This document shows positions 6,329 through 14,263 of a DNA stretch of 19,363 nt, one piece after another. The position numbers and the translations under genes are program-made. Source of the stretch: Thermoplasmata archaeon. GTDB lineage: Archaea; Thermoplasmatota; Thermoplasmata; Lutacidiplasmatales; UBA184. The stretch covers positions 1 to 19,363 of the forward strand of contig JASHQY010000106.1 in NCBI GenBank assembly GCA_030038885.1, written 5' to 3'. The notes below the pieces were generated by a model that made no database searches, had not been told where the DNA came from, and worked only from the letters and a program-made list of their open reading frames with translations. Numbering within the stretch: the stretch's first letter is position 1; each line of letters begins with the position of its first letter.

Positions 6329-7597
6329 ATGCAAACTGGGACCGACCTCCCGGCATTTCGCCGCCCGGTGCTCGCTGAACTGTCCCGGCGGCTTCGGGAG
6401 CCGCGGCGCCGCATCCAAGTGTTGTTCGGGCCACGGCAATCCGGCAAGACGACCCTCGCCTATCAAGCGGTTCGGGATCTGGGAATTCCCTCGCACTACG
6501 CCAGTGCGGACGGTTCCCGAGTGCCGGCGGCGTCCTGGATCGAGGTTCAGTGGAACACCGCGCGCCAGCTGGTCGGCCCCGGGAATCGGCACGGGGCGCT
6601 GCTTGTACTGGACGAGATTCAGAAGGTTCCGGGCTGGTCGAGCGCGGTGAAGGCGCTCTGGGACGAGGACACGCGAGTCGGGACGGGCCCTCGGGTGCTG
6701 ATCCTGGGTTCGGCACCGCTGTTGGTGCAGCGGGGTCTCACGGAAAGTCTGGCCGGTCGGTTCGAGATCCTTCGCGTCCCGCACTGGTCCTTCCCCGAAA
6801 TGTCTGAGGCCTTTGGCTGGGACCTCGATCGCTACCTGCTCTTCGGCGGATACCCCGGAGCCGCGTCGCTCGTGGAGGAACCGGACCGGTGGAGAGCGTA
6901 CATCCTGGACTCCCTGGTCGAGACCACTCTCTCGCGGGACGTCCTGCTGCTCAGCCGCATCGACAAGCCGGCGCTGCTCCGACAACTGTTCTACCTGGCG
7001 TGCGAGTACTCCGGCCAGATCCTCTCGTTCCAGAGGATGCTCGGCCAGCTCCAGGATGCCGGGAACACTACGACGCTGGCGCACTATCTTGCGTTGCTGG
7101 ACGGTACGGGACTCGTCACCGGCCTTCAGAAGTTCTCCCGCCGACGGGTCCGCCAACGAGGTTCGAGTCCGAAGTTGCTCGTCCGAAACACGGCCCTCCT
7201 GACGGCGGTCTCCGGGAAGGTTCCCGAGACCGCGAAGGAGGACGGGAGCTTCTGGGGTCGACTCGTGGAAAGCGCGGTCGGAGCGCATCTGCTCAACACG
7301 CTTCCGGGGGCCGGCGCGGAACTGTTCTATTGGCGGGAGCGAAGCGCCGAGGTCGATTTCGTACTCCACCGCGGACCGAGCCTCGTGGCAATCGAAGTGA
7401 AGAGCGGGAGCAGTAGCGGCCGGGCCGAGGGCTTGGACCGTTTCGGCCGGGCGTTCGGGACCGCGCAGCGGCTTCGGATCGGAGCGGGCGGAATTCCGCT
7501 CGAGATCGCGCTCCGGCGGCCGGGAAGGGATTGGCTGCGACCCACCACGACCTCGGCCACGGGCCCCAGTACGGAAGTCGCCTCCCCCCGCAAATAG
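6329..7597 (+). CDS. AAA+ ATPase with DUF4143-type C-terminal domain (second copy)
   Basis: A 422-residue protein. Walker A is GPRQSGKTT at residues 34-42, Walker B is LLVLDE at 91-96, and ILGSAPLL provides the GSS-like sensor strand. A middle helical part carries YLLFGGYPGAASLV, the FGGxP signature seen in this family. The C-terminal domain has SAEVDFVLHRGPSLVAIEVKSGS, a D...ExK core of PD-(D/E)XK-like folds. It has the same architecture as the ATPase at 1815-3272 but is about 60 residues shorter and far more GC-rich, so it is a distant paralogue rather than a tandem duplicate. It may be co-transcribed with the AbrB/PIN pair by read-through, but it also has its own promoter-like element. The last roughly 20 residues are low-complexity. 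The molecular function of this family is not known. Confidence 0.82.
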   Translation: MQTGTDLPAFRRPVLAELSRRLREPRRRIQVLFGPRQSGKTTLAYQAVRDLGIPSHYASADGSRVPAASWIEVQWNTARQLVGPGNRHGALLVLDEIQKVPGWSSAVKALWDEDTRVGTGPRVLILGSAPLLVQRGLTESLAGRFEILRVPHWSFPEMSEAFGWDLDRYLLFGGYPGAASLVEEPDRWRAYILDSLVETTLSRDVLLLSRIDKPALLRQLFYLACEYSGQILSFQRMLGQLQDAGNTTTLAHYLALLDGTGLVTGLQKFSRRRVRQRGSSPKLLVRNTALLTAVSGKVPETAKEDGSFWGRLVESAVGAHLLNTLPGAGAELFYWRERSAEVDFVLHRGPSLVAIEVKSGSSSGRAEGLDRFGRAFGTAQRLRIGAGGIPLEIALRRPGRDWLRPTTTSATGPSTEVASPRK

Positions 7598-8550
7598 CTT
7601 GGACCCAGGACAGTACCTCCCACCGTGCTCTACCGGAGGCACGGGGACTCGTCGCAGGACCACCGGCATCGACGAGGTCTCCCGTCCTCTCCTCGATGCC
7701 CATCCTCGGTGGGCGGACGCCAACGCTTCCCGCCGCCTTTCGCAGGAAGATCGACCGCGGGACTCCATCGTACCGGGGGACTAAGCCGATGAGGTAACTT
7801 CCATCGACACGAACCCGAGTCCGAACGAGGTACCCTGCGATGCCTATCCGGCCAGACTCCGGAAGGCCGGCGCGGTCGCAGGGAGGCCCCCGCGGGCTCG
7901 TCCCTGGGTCTGGTCGTCGCGCGCAACGTGACTACGCTAGACCGCCGGGCCCGGTCCCCCCTCGATTCCACATCGTGCGGAGGATCTCGGCACGTCCGCA
8001 GCCCGCATCTCGCGGGCACCTCCCGGTGGGCGACGGGTCCGGACCCAGGGCGCTTCGTCTCCTGGGCCCGGAATCAGGCTGTCGTCCCCCGGCCCAGGCC
8101 TCCGCAACACCGGAACGTCGACGAAGTGTCCCGACGCGGGACCCGTGCGCAGGTCGCATCGGGCCGCCTGGTTTCCGTTTCGGCAGGGCGGGGGCGGCCT
8201 CGGGTCGTCCGGCAGGATGCCGGAGCGGGACCACGGGACTCCCCCCGAGAGCTCCGAACCGCCCCCCGCCAGAGTTGCAGTCCGTGTACGAGGGTAGACG
8301 CTCGGCGTACGTCGATGCGTAGTTCGGGTAGGCCCGCTCCGCCCGTGAAGCAACCTACCCGGCGCGTGGCGTGCGCTTCGCATCCCGTTTCGATCCGGGC
8401 AAGCGCCCTACTTTCCAAAGCCGATCAGTCCCCCGGCGGGATGGCGAGACTCCTAGGGCGTGGCGTCGATGGTTCCAGCCCGTAACCCTGGTCACGACGG
8501 GGAACCGGTCTGGATTCTTCCGAACGAGGTGGCGTCCGTCGTGCACTATC
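7598..8550. other. 950-bp stretch without a recognisable gene
   Basis: Every open frame here gives Arg/Pro/Ser/Gly-rich protein with no domain, hydrophobic core or plausible start context, typical of non-coding GC-rich DNA. One structural feature is an 8-bp inverted repeat, CGGGTAGG at 8325-8332 and CCTACCCG at 8354-8361. The rest shows nothing I can support. It may hold an unrecognised RNA or the remains of a lost gene. Confidence 0.5.
8325..8361. repeat. 8-bp stem with 21-nt loop in gene-less region
   Basis: CGGGTAGG and CCTACCCG are exact reverse complements separated by 21 nt. In DNA this rich in G+C such a repeat could arise by chance, so only the structure is reported. Confidence 0.4.
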
Positions 8551-8568
8551 CTTAATTAATCTTAATTA
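8551..8568 (+). promoter_or_regulatory. tandem CTTAATTA repeats forming the promoter of the Orc-like ATPase
   Basis: CTTAATTA occurs at 8551-8558 and again at 8561-8568, one helical turn apart. The downstream copy is centred 26 nt before GTG 8591, the exact spacing for a leaderless archaeal start. The upstream copy could be a second TATA box or a regulator site. Confidence 0.6.
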
Positions 8569-8590
8569 CAGGACTAACATCCACCATCTC

Positions 8591-9754
8591 GTGCAGCCCT
8601 ACGACCCACAAAAGCCGGCCACACCGGGCGCGTTCGCGGGGCGCCACGAGCTGATCGAGTTCGTTCGTACCTCTCTCGAAGTGGCTACGTCCGTGCGTCG
8701 GGGAAGTGCCCTGCTGCTCTTCGGCTACCGAGGAAGTGGCAAGACCTCCGCCCTGCGAAAGGTCCAAGCCCTGGTCCGGGACGCCGCCCGAGATTCGGTA
8801 ATCGTGGAGGTCCCGCTCCGGTTCCAGAGCTCGGAAACGATGCTGATCCTCGGAATCGTGGAGGCGATCCGTCGCCAGCTGGCGAGTCGACCTCGGCTCG
8901 GAAGTCGGGTACGGCGGGCAGTGGAACGTGTGAGCGCTGTGAGCGTGCTCGGCACCGGAATCCAACGCGAACCCGCGCAGCATCCCCCACCGAGCCACCC
9001 GGTCACCCTTTGGAACGATGCTCTGGAGGCGATGGCTCGAGTCCCGTTGCTGTGCATTTGCATCGACGACGCGGAGCTCCTGGATGCTGGCCACGTCGCG
9101 ATCCTCAAGACCATGGCCGAGACCGACTCTCCGGTGCCCCTGCTCCTCGCGGTAGCGGGTGGACCTGAGCTGATGGAGCAGCTTTCCCGGCCGGTGGCAT
9201 CGCCGATTCTCCGCGTATTCTCGGGAGCGATGTTCGACATCGGGCAGTTCTCCTTGGCGGAAACTCAGGAAGCCCTCGAGGCTCCTCTCAAGTCGAACCG
9301 ACGGGCGGGTCGTTGGGATACCTCCGCCGTGGAGTCGATCTACCACCTGACACACGGGTACCCCTATCTGGTGCAATGTTTCGGAGCGGCCGCCTATCGG
9401 GACGGTCAACCGATCCGCGAGGACGACGTACTTACCGCGGTTCCGAAGGCACTGCGGCTGGCCTCGAGTTGGCTCGAACGAGAGCTCCCCAACGCCTCCG
9501 ACCAGGACATCCGTGCGTTCGTGTCGGTGGCGTCGTTGGGAAGGATTGAATTCCGAAGCTCCGATCTGACGCGAGCCGGGCTCAACCCAGTCTACACACA
9601 GAGATTGGTCTCGGCGGGAGTGCTCCGCCGAGTCGCCCGGGGCCGCTACGAACTGAGAATGGCGCCGGCGATCGCATACTTCCACGCGCTCCGGCGTGGC
9701 CTCACCGACTCGACCTGGGAGACCCGACGCCGCTCCTCGTCCGAGATCCCGTAG
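8591..9754 (+). CDS. Orc1/Cdc6-like AAA+ ATPase
   Basis: A 387-residue protein. An AFAGRHELIEF box at about residues 14-24 precedes Walker A GYRGSGKTS at 45-53 and Walker B LLCICIDDAELLD near 155-167, followed by a sensor strand LLLAVAGGPEL. HLTHGYPYLVQCFG is typical of the lid helix in archaeal Orc/Cdc6-related and STAND ATPases. The C-terminal part (about 295-365, ASLGRIEFRSSDLTRAGL and VLRRVARGRYELRM) reads as a winged helix. Walker motifs are canonical, unlike the ATPase at 4131-5450. The GTG start is supported by the A/T promoter 26 nt upstream and by the conserved AGR box soon after it. It is a single gene with large gene-less flanks. Likely roles are DNA-binding regulation or replication or plasmid initiation in an integrated element; the sequence does not decide. 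Confidence 0.72.
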   Translation: MQPYDPQKPATPGAFAGRHELIEFVRTSLEVATSVRRGSALLLFGYRGSGKTSALRKVQALVRDAARDSVIVEVPLRFQSSETMLILGIVEAIRRQLASRPRLGSRVRRAVERVSAVSVLGTGIQREPAQHPPPSHPVTLWNDALEAMARVPLLCICIDDAELLDAGHVAILKTMAETDSPVPLLLAVAGGPELMEQLSRPVASPILRVFSGAMFDIGQFSLAETQEALEAPLKSNRRAGRWDTSAVESIYHLTHGYPYLVQCFGAAAYRDGQPIREDDVLTAVPKALRLASSWLERELPNASDQDIRAFVSVASLGRIEFRSSDLTRAGLNPVYTQRLVSAGVLRRVARGRYELRMAPAIAYFHALRRGLTDSTWETRRRSSSEIP

Positions 9755-10410
9755 TGCGTACCCGGTCCGCGCGTCCGAGGCCGGGCGAATCGGGCGGCGG
9801 GCATGTCCCGCGAGGTGATCCGTCCGAACACCTAGGCCGCGGTCTCCCCGGGCGCGGGCCTGGGGGTCCTCTTCCCTGACCACGGGGCGTACCGCAGAGG
9901 CTACTCCCCCATGCGGAATCCGCGCGCACGTCCCACGAGGTCGTCTCGTTACCGTGGTCGCACGACTTGGGCCACCTCGTGCCGATGGGCACGACGCTCG
10001 AGCGGGACCCCGGGACCCGTACGGCGCCCGCCCGACCGTCCCCGAACGCGGCCGACGCTCGTCCCGCGGGTCGAGGTCCGTAGAGGATGGTGGGCGCGCG
10101 CCTTGGGTCGACCGGCGGATCCGCCACGCCCATTCCACCCACGGTGCAGTTCCCCGGGGATAGCCGTGCGTGCGCTGGGCGGGGTCTCGAGGGGTGCAGG
10201 ACACGAGCCCCGTACGTAGTGGGGGAGCGGAGCCGAATTCGGCCGTGGCATGACTCCGCGCGACCATCGCCTGTGCGAACCACCGACGTACCCCGGGTCC
10301 GCCGAGCGGGCGGCGTCGCTCGCAGGGGACGGCGACGTGCTCCCGGTGAGAGCGAACCGCTCGGAACGGGGAAACCGCTTCGCTAAGAGGGCGCGGTGCT
10401 CCCGAGCGGC
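9755..10410. other. 650-bp stretch without a recognisable gene
   Basis: The frames here are low-complexity Arg/Pro/Gly-rich and give no domain. A 12-bp palindrome GCCGAATTCGGC is at 10232-10243. A weak TATA-like CTAAGA at 10383-10388 lies 26 nt before ATG 10411. It marks the change from the accessory ATPase region to the long GC-rich genes downstream. Confidence 0.45.
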
Positions 10411-11976
10411 ATGCCGACCGCGCGAGTCAAGGGGACTGCGAAGGATCCTGACTGGGATGCTCGGGGGGGACGATGGTGGTCCCACGTTCAGGTGCTGGCC
10501 GACGACGGGATGGAGGGGCGGGACACGGGGAGCCCCGGCTATCAGCGGGCGGCCGACTACGTGGTCGAGCAGTTCCGGGCCGCGGGCCTCGCCCCCGGCG
10601 GGAGCGAGGGATTTCTCCAGCCGATCGATTTCGAGGTCTCGCAACTCGACGAGCGGGCGAGTTCGCTGAGCCTGCTCAGGACCGGCGAGCCCGCCCAGCC
10701 GCTGAAGCTCCGGGAGGACGCGCAGATCGCGGCCACGACGCAGACCGCCCGAGACCTCGAGGCCGACCTGGTGTTCGTGGGCTACGGGCTCCGCATCCCG
10801 GAGCTGAAGTACGACGATCTGGCGGGACTGGATCTGAAGGGCAAGATCGCGGTGTACTTCCGGGGAGGGCCCTCGGTGCTTCCCGGGCCGATCAAGGCCC
10901 ACTTCCAATCGGTCAAGGAGCGCCTCCTCGCTCTGCGGACGGCCGGGGCGGTCGGAAGCATTCAGATCCTGAACCCGAAGATCCCCGACGCTCCGTGGTC
11001 GCGCATCGCGATCGGGCTCGTGATGTCCCGGATGGAGCTCTCCGCGCGGGCTTCCGACGAGCCACGGCCCCTCCCGATCGCGCTCGCGCTCAATCCCGAG
11101 CGGCTCGACCTCCTGTTGGCGGGGAGCGGCCACACCGCCGCCGAGGTGCTGCAGGGGCTCGGGGGACCGGAACCGCTCCCCCGGTTCCCGCTCGCCGTCC
11201 GCCTGCGCGTGCACGCGGAAGTCCGGCGGTCGACGGCCCGATCGTCGAACGTGGTCGGCGTCCTGCGCGGCGCGGACCCGAAGCTCCGTGATGAGTACGT
11301 CGTCGCGACCGCGCACCTCGACCATCTCGGCATCGGCGAGCCGATCAACGGCGAGCGGATCTACCGCGGGGCGATGGACAACGCGTCCGGCATCGCCTCC
11401 CTGATCGAGATCGCGCGCGCGGTGAAGGACTCCGGGCACCGTCCGAAGCGCTCGCTCGTGTTCCTGGCCGTCACCGGGGAGGAGAAGGGCCTCCTCGGTT
11501 CCGAGTACTTCGCGGGCCACCCCACGGTCTCGGGCCGGATCGTCGCCGAGCTGAACATGGACATGTTCATGCCGCTCTTTCCCCTGAAGTACCTCGAGAT
11601 CCAGGGCCTGGGCGAGTCCTCCCTGGGCGCGGACATCCGCGAGATCGCGCGACCGAGGGGGGTCGAGGTCCAGCCGGACCCCGAGCCCGAGCGGGTGCTC
11701 TTCATCCGGAGCGATCAGTACAGCTTCGTGAAGCGGGGCGTCCCGTCGCTGGCGCTCTCGATCGGCTACCGCAAGGGAACGCCGGAGGAGCGGATCGCCA
11801 CGGCGTTCTTCCTCGAGCGGTACCACTCCCCGACCGACGACCTCGAGCAGCCGGTCGACCGCGTCGCGGCCGCCCAGTTCACGGACCTCCTGGGCCAGCT
11901 GATGGTGCGGGTGGCCGACGCGCCGGAGCCTCCGCACTGGAACTCGGACAGCTTCTTCCGTCGGTTCGTTCGGTGA
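10411..11976 (+). CDS. M28-family zinc aminopeptidase with PA-like insert
   Basis: A 521-residue protein. The N-terminal WWSHVQVLADDGMEGRDTGSPGY motif starts the M28 fold. Residues about 110-280 contain a PA-like insert (DLVFVGYGLRIPEL, LKGKIAVYF). The co-catalytic zinc ligands and catalytic pair are all present: His302 (TAHLDHLG), Asp323 (AMDNASG), Glu357-Glu358 (TGEEKGLLGS), Asp384 (NMDMF) and His472 (YHSPTDD). The protein should release N-terminal residues from peptides. Many relatives are secreted, yet no signal peptide is visible: the frame has a stop at 10384-10386, so the gene cannot extend far upstream. ATG 10411 is chosen over GTG 10396 because of a weak TATA-like element at the leaderless distance. 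It converges on the cyclase gene. A bacterial origin is possible, since the closest-looking architecture is common in bacteria. Confidence 0.85.
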   Translation: MPTARVKGTAKDPDWDARGGRWWSHVQVLADDGMEGRDTGSPGYQRAADYVVEQFRAAGLAPGGSEGFLQPIDFEVSQLDERASSLSLLRTGEPAQPLKLREDAQIAATTQTARDLEADLVFVGYGLRIPELKYDDLAGLDLKGKIAVYFRGGPSVLPGPIKAHFQSVKERLLALRTAGAVGSIQILNPKIPDAPWSRIAIGLVMSRMELSARASDEPRPLPIALALNPERLDLLLAGSGHTAAEVLQGLGGPEPLPRFPLAVRLRVHAEVRRSTARSSNVVGVLRGADPKLRDEYVVATAHLDHLGIGEPINGERIYRGAMDNASGIASLIEIARAVKDSGHRPKRSLVFLAVTGEEKGLLGSEYFAGHPTVSGRIVAELNMDMFMPLFPLKYLEIQGLGESSLGADIREIARPRGVEVQPDPEPERVLFIRSDQYSFVKRGVPSLALSIGYRKGTPEERIATAFFLERYHSPTDDLEQPVDRVAAAQFTDLLGQLMVRVADAPEPPHWNSDSFFRRFVR

Positions 11977-12088
11977 GCCGGTCGCCGCGCCGGGCGGTCG
12001 GGCGAACGACCTCGGCCGCGGGGGCTGCCGGGTCGGGGGCCCCGGGCCTCGGGGGTGCGAAAGCGAAGGACGGTGGCCCCGGGCGAGC
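11977..12088. other. convergent intergenic spacer
   Basis: A GC-rich spacer of about 110 bp between the convergent peptidase and cyclase genes. No poly-T terminator is visible on either strand. Confidence 0.4.
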
Positions 12089-14038
12089 TCACTTGGGCGC
12101 CTGGATCGGCCGTCCGAAGTTCGAGAGCAGCTGCACGAACCGGGGATCCTTCCGCGCGGCCGCGTAGAGCGGGGACATCCGGATCCGAGAGAGCTGCATC
12201 GTGTGGGCCCGCGCGGCCTCCTCCATGTACTCGAAGAACCGGTCGAGGTCGTTGAGCCCGTAGTAGATGAACCCGATCGACGAGCGGCGCGAGTGGCCCG
12301 GAGGGTACTCCGCCTCGAGCCGGGCGATGATCTTGAGGGCGGTCTCCCGGTCGCCCTTCACCGCGGCGAGGTAGCCCCGCTGCAGGTACGCGAAGTCGCC
12401 GGTCGCGTCGAGGCGCTCGATCTCCTGGACCATCGCCTCGGCCTGGGCGAGGTCCCCCTTCAGGATGTAGTAGTCCGACAGCCCGCGGTACGCTCCGACC
12501 GGGTCGCGCTCGAGCGACCCTTCCCAGTGGCGGCGCGCGTCCTCGATCCGTCCGGCGAAGAAGTACGCGTTCCCGAGGTAGCGGAAGGTCAGGGGGGAGA
12601 GCGGGTCGAGCCGGTACGCCTGCTCGCCCTGCTCGACGTAGGCCTCCGTGATGCCGAGGGACCCCGCGAGCGCGCCCAGGATGTAGTGCCCCTGGGCGAG
12701 GTTGGGGTTCAGCTCGAGCGCCCGCCGCACCTCGCGGTCCAGGACGTCCGCCGGCTCGTCCTGCATGAACGCGAGCTCGGCGCGGAACCCGTGGGCCTCG
12801 GCCAGGTCCGGGTCGATCGCGATCGCCTTCTCGGCCGCGCTCGTGCCGAGCTTGCACGCCTCCATGAACGGGAGCCGGCCCTGGTTGCCGATCTCGATGT
12901 ACGTGCGCGCGAGCGCCGCGTAGGCGCGGGCGTACGTCGGATCGAGCTGGAGGGACCTCTGGAAGTACTCGAGCGACCGTCGGAGCGACTCGGCGTCGCT
13001 CTTCCACATCAGCGCCTGGCCCTGGAGGTAGAGCAGGTAGGCCTCGGTCTCGGCCGGCTTCGCGAGCTCGGGCACCGGCGCGGTCGTCGTCTCGAGCCGG
13101 CCCGCGAGGGACGTGCTGACCCGCGTCGCGATGTCGCTCTGGACGCGGAAGATGTCGCTGAGATCGTCGTCGTACTTCGCGGTCCACAGGTGCTCCTCGG
13201 TCGCGACGTCGATGACCTGCACGGTCACGCGGATCCGGTTCGCCGCCCGCCGGACGCTCCCCTCGACCACGGTCCCGACGCCGAGCTGCTTGCCGATCGT
13301 CGCGACGCTCTTGTCGGTCTTCTTGTAGCCGACGACCGAGGTCCGTGCGATGACCTTGAGGCCCGGCACCAGCGACAGGCTCGCGATGAGCTCCTCCGTC
13401 AGGCCGTCCGCGAAGTACTCGTCCGTCGGATCGGGGCTGATGTTCGCGAACGGCAGGACCGCGAGCCGGTTCCGGGCGGCGACCGCTCCGGCCTCGTCCT
13501 CCGCACCGGCGCCGTGGTCGAGCCAGGGCAGCTGCACGCGATAGACGTCCATCGGGAGCGCCACGCCCTTCAGGGACTTCGCGGCCAGCTTCTCGAACTT
13601 GTCGGGGACCTTCGATCGGACCTGCTCGTACACCGCGTCCGACACGCAGATGCCCCCCGCGTCCGCGAGCGGCTCGATGCGGGCCGCGATGTTCACCGCG
13701 TCCCCCAGGATGTCGTTGCCGTGCTCCACGACGTCGCCCAGATGGACGCCGATCCGGATCCGGATCGGAACGGAGCCGTCCTCCGTGTTCCGCTCGTAGA
13801 TCCGGCGCTGGACGTTGATCGCCCACTGCACGGCCTTGAGCGCGCTGTCGAACTCGACCAGGAACCCGTCGCCGGTCGACTTGATCTCCCGTCCGTGGTG
13901 CAGGGCGATCAGCGGCCGGAGCAGCTCCGCCTGCTGCCGCAGGAGGTCGAGGGAGCCCCCTTCGTTCGCCTGCATCGAGGCGGTGAATCCGACCGTGTCC
14001 GTGAACACGACGGCCGCGAGGCGGCGACCCGACGCCAC
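12089..14038 (-). CDS. class III adenylate cyclase fused to TolB/FlgO-like domain and TPR repeats
   Basis: A 649-residue fusion protein. Residues 1 to about 155 form a class III nucleotidyl cyclase: metal-binding Asp14 (VVFTD) and Asp57 (STGDGFLVEF), purine-selecting Lys53 and Asp113 (GDAVNIAARI), and transition-state Asn116 and Arg120, all intact, which points to ATP as substrate and cAMP as product. Residues about 180-320 (RLAVLPFANISPDPTDEYFADGLTEEL through the GSVRR region) match the TolB/FlgO N-terminal-like domain found in many bacterial signalling fusions. From about 325 to the end are several TPR helix pairs (for example AYLLYLQGQALMWKSD, AYAALARTYIEIGN and FRYLGNAYFFAGR). There is no transmembrane segment, so it is probably cytosolic. 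Start GTG 14038 is supported by a TAAATCA element 24 nt upstream. The architecture is common in bacteria and unusual in archaea, so it may have been acquired by transfer. Confidence 0.87.
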   Translation of the reverse strand: MASGRRLAAVVFTDTVGFTASMQANEGGSLDLLRQQAELLRPLIALHHGREIKSTGDGFLVEFDSALKAVQWAINVQRRIYERNTEDGSVPIRIRIGVHLGDVVEHGNDILGDAVNIAARIEPLADAGGICVSDAVYEQVRSKVPDKFEKLAAKSLKGVALPMDVYRVQLPWLDHGAGAEDEAGAVAARNRLAVLPFANISPDPTDEYFADGLTEELIASLSLVPGLKVIARTSVVGYKKTDKSVATIGKQLGVGTVVEGSVRRAANRIRVTVQVIDVATEEHLWTAKYDDDLSDIFRVQSDIATRVSTSLAGRLETTTAPVPELAKPAETEAYLLYLQGQALMWKSDAESLRRSLEYFQRSLQLDPTYARAYAALARTYIEIGNQGRLPFMEACKLGTSAAEKAIAIDPDLAEAHGFRAELAFMQDEPADVLDREVRRALELNPNLAQGHYILGALAGSLGITEAYVEQGEQAYRLDPLSPLTFRYLGNAYFFAGRIEDARRHWEGSLERDPVGAYRGLSDYYILKGDLAQAEAMVQEIERLDATGDFAYLQRGYLAAVKGDRETALKIIARLEAEYPPGHSRRSSIGFIYYGLNDLDRFFEYMEEAARAHTMQLSRIRMSPLYAAARKDPRFVQLLSNFGRPIQAPK

Positions 14039-14263
14039 GCTCCGGCGAAGCAGGTCGCTGATTTAGCGTGCGTGCTCTGACGCGAAGCCGCTGGCCGACT
14101 CCCGACCGGCGGGGAGGGTCCACCCGCCGCCGGCGTGCGGTCCCGAGAGCGGCGAACCCCGGACCGGGCGCGTCGTACCCGTCGCGGTCGGATCGGATCC
14201 CCGGGGCGCGGGGCCCCCGGCCGAGCTCCGCACCTTCGGGCGGGCCCGAGACGTTCCCCGGCC
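14039..14263. other. intergenic spacer with cyclase promoter
   Basis: About 225 bp between two minus-strand genes. It contains the cyclase TATA-like element at 14059-14065 and no gene. Confidence 0.45.
14059..14065 (-). promoter_or_regulatory. TATA-like element of the cyclase gene
   Basis: TAAATCA on the minus strand is centred 24 nt before GTG 14038, the leaderless spacing. Confidence 0.42.

Noticed and set aside
7150..7180. GGTTCGAGTCC-like string resembling a tRNA T-loop
   Set aside because: It lies inside the second DUF4143 ATPase frame and no cloverleaf can be built around it.
10232..10243. 12-bp palindrome GCCGAATTCGGC as an operator
   Set aside because: It is isolated, is about 170 bp from the peptidase start, and has no TATA element at a useful distance; short GC-rich palindromes arise by chance here.
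8552..10267. 571-residue minus-strand frame opposite the Orc-like ATPase
   Set aside because: No domain is seen and composition is antisense-like. The plus-strand frame has canonical Walker motifs and a promoter.
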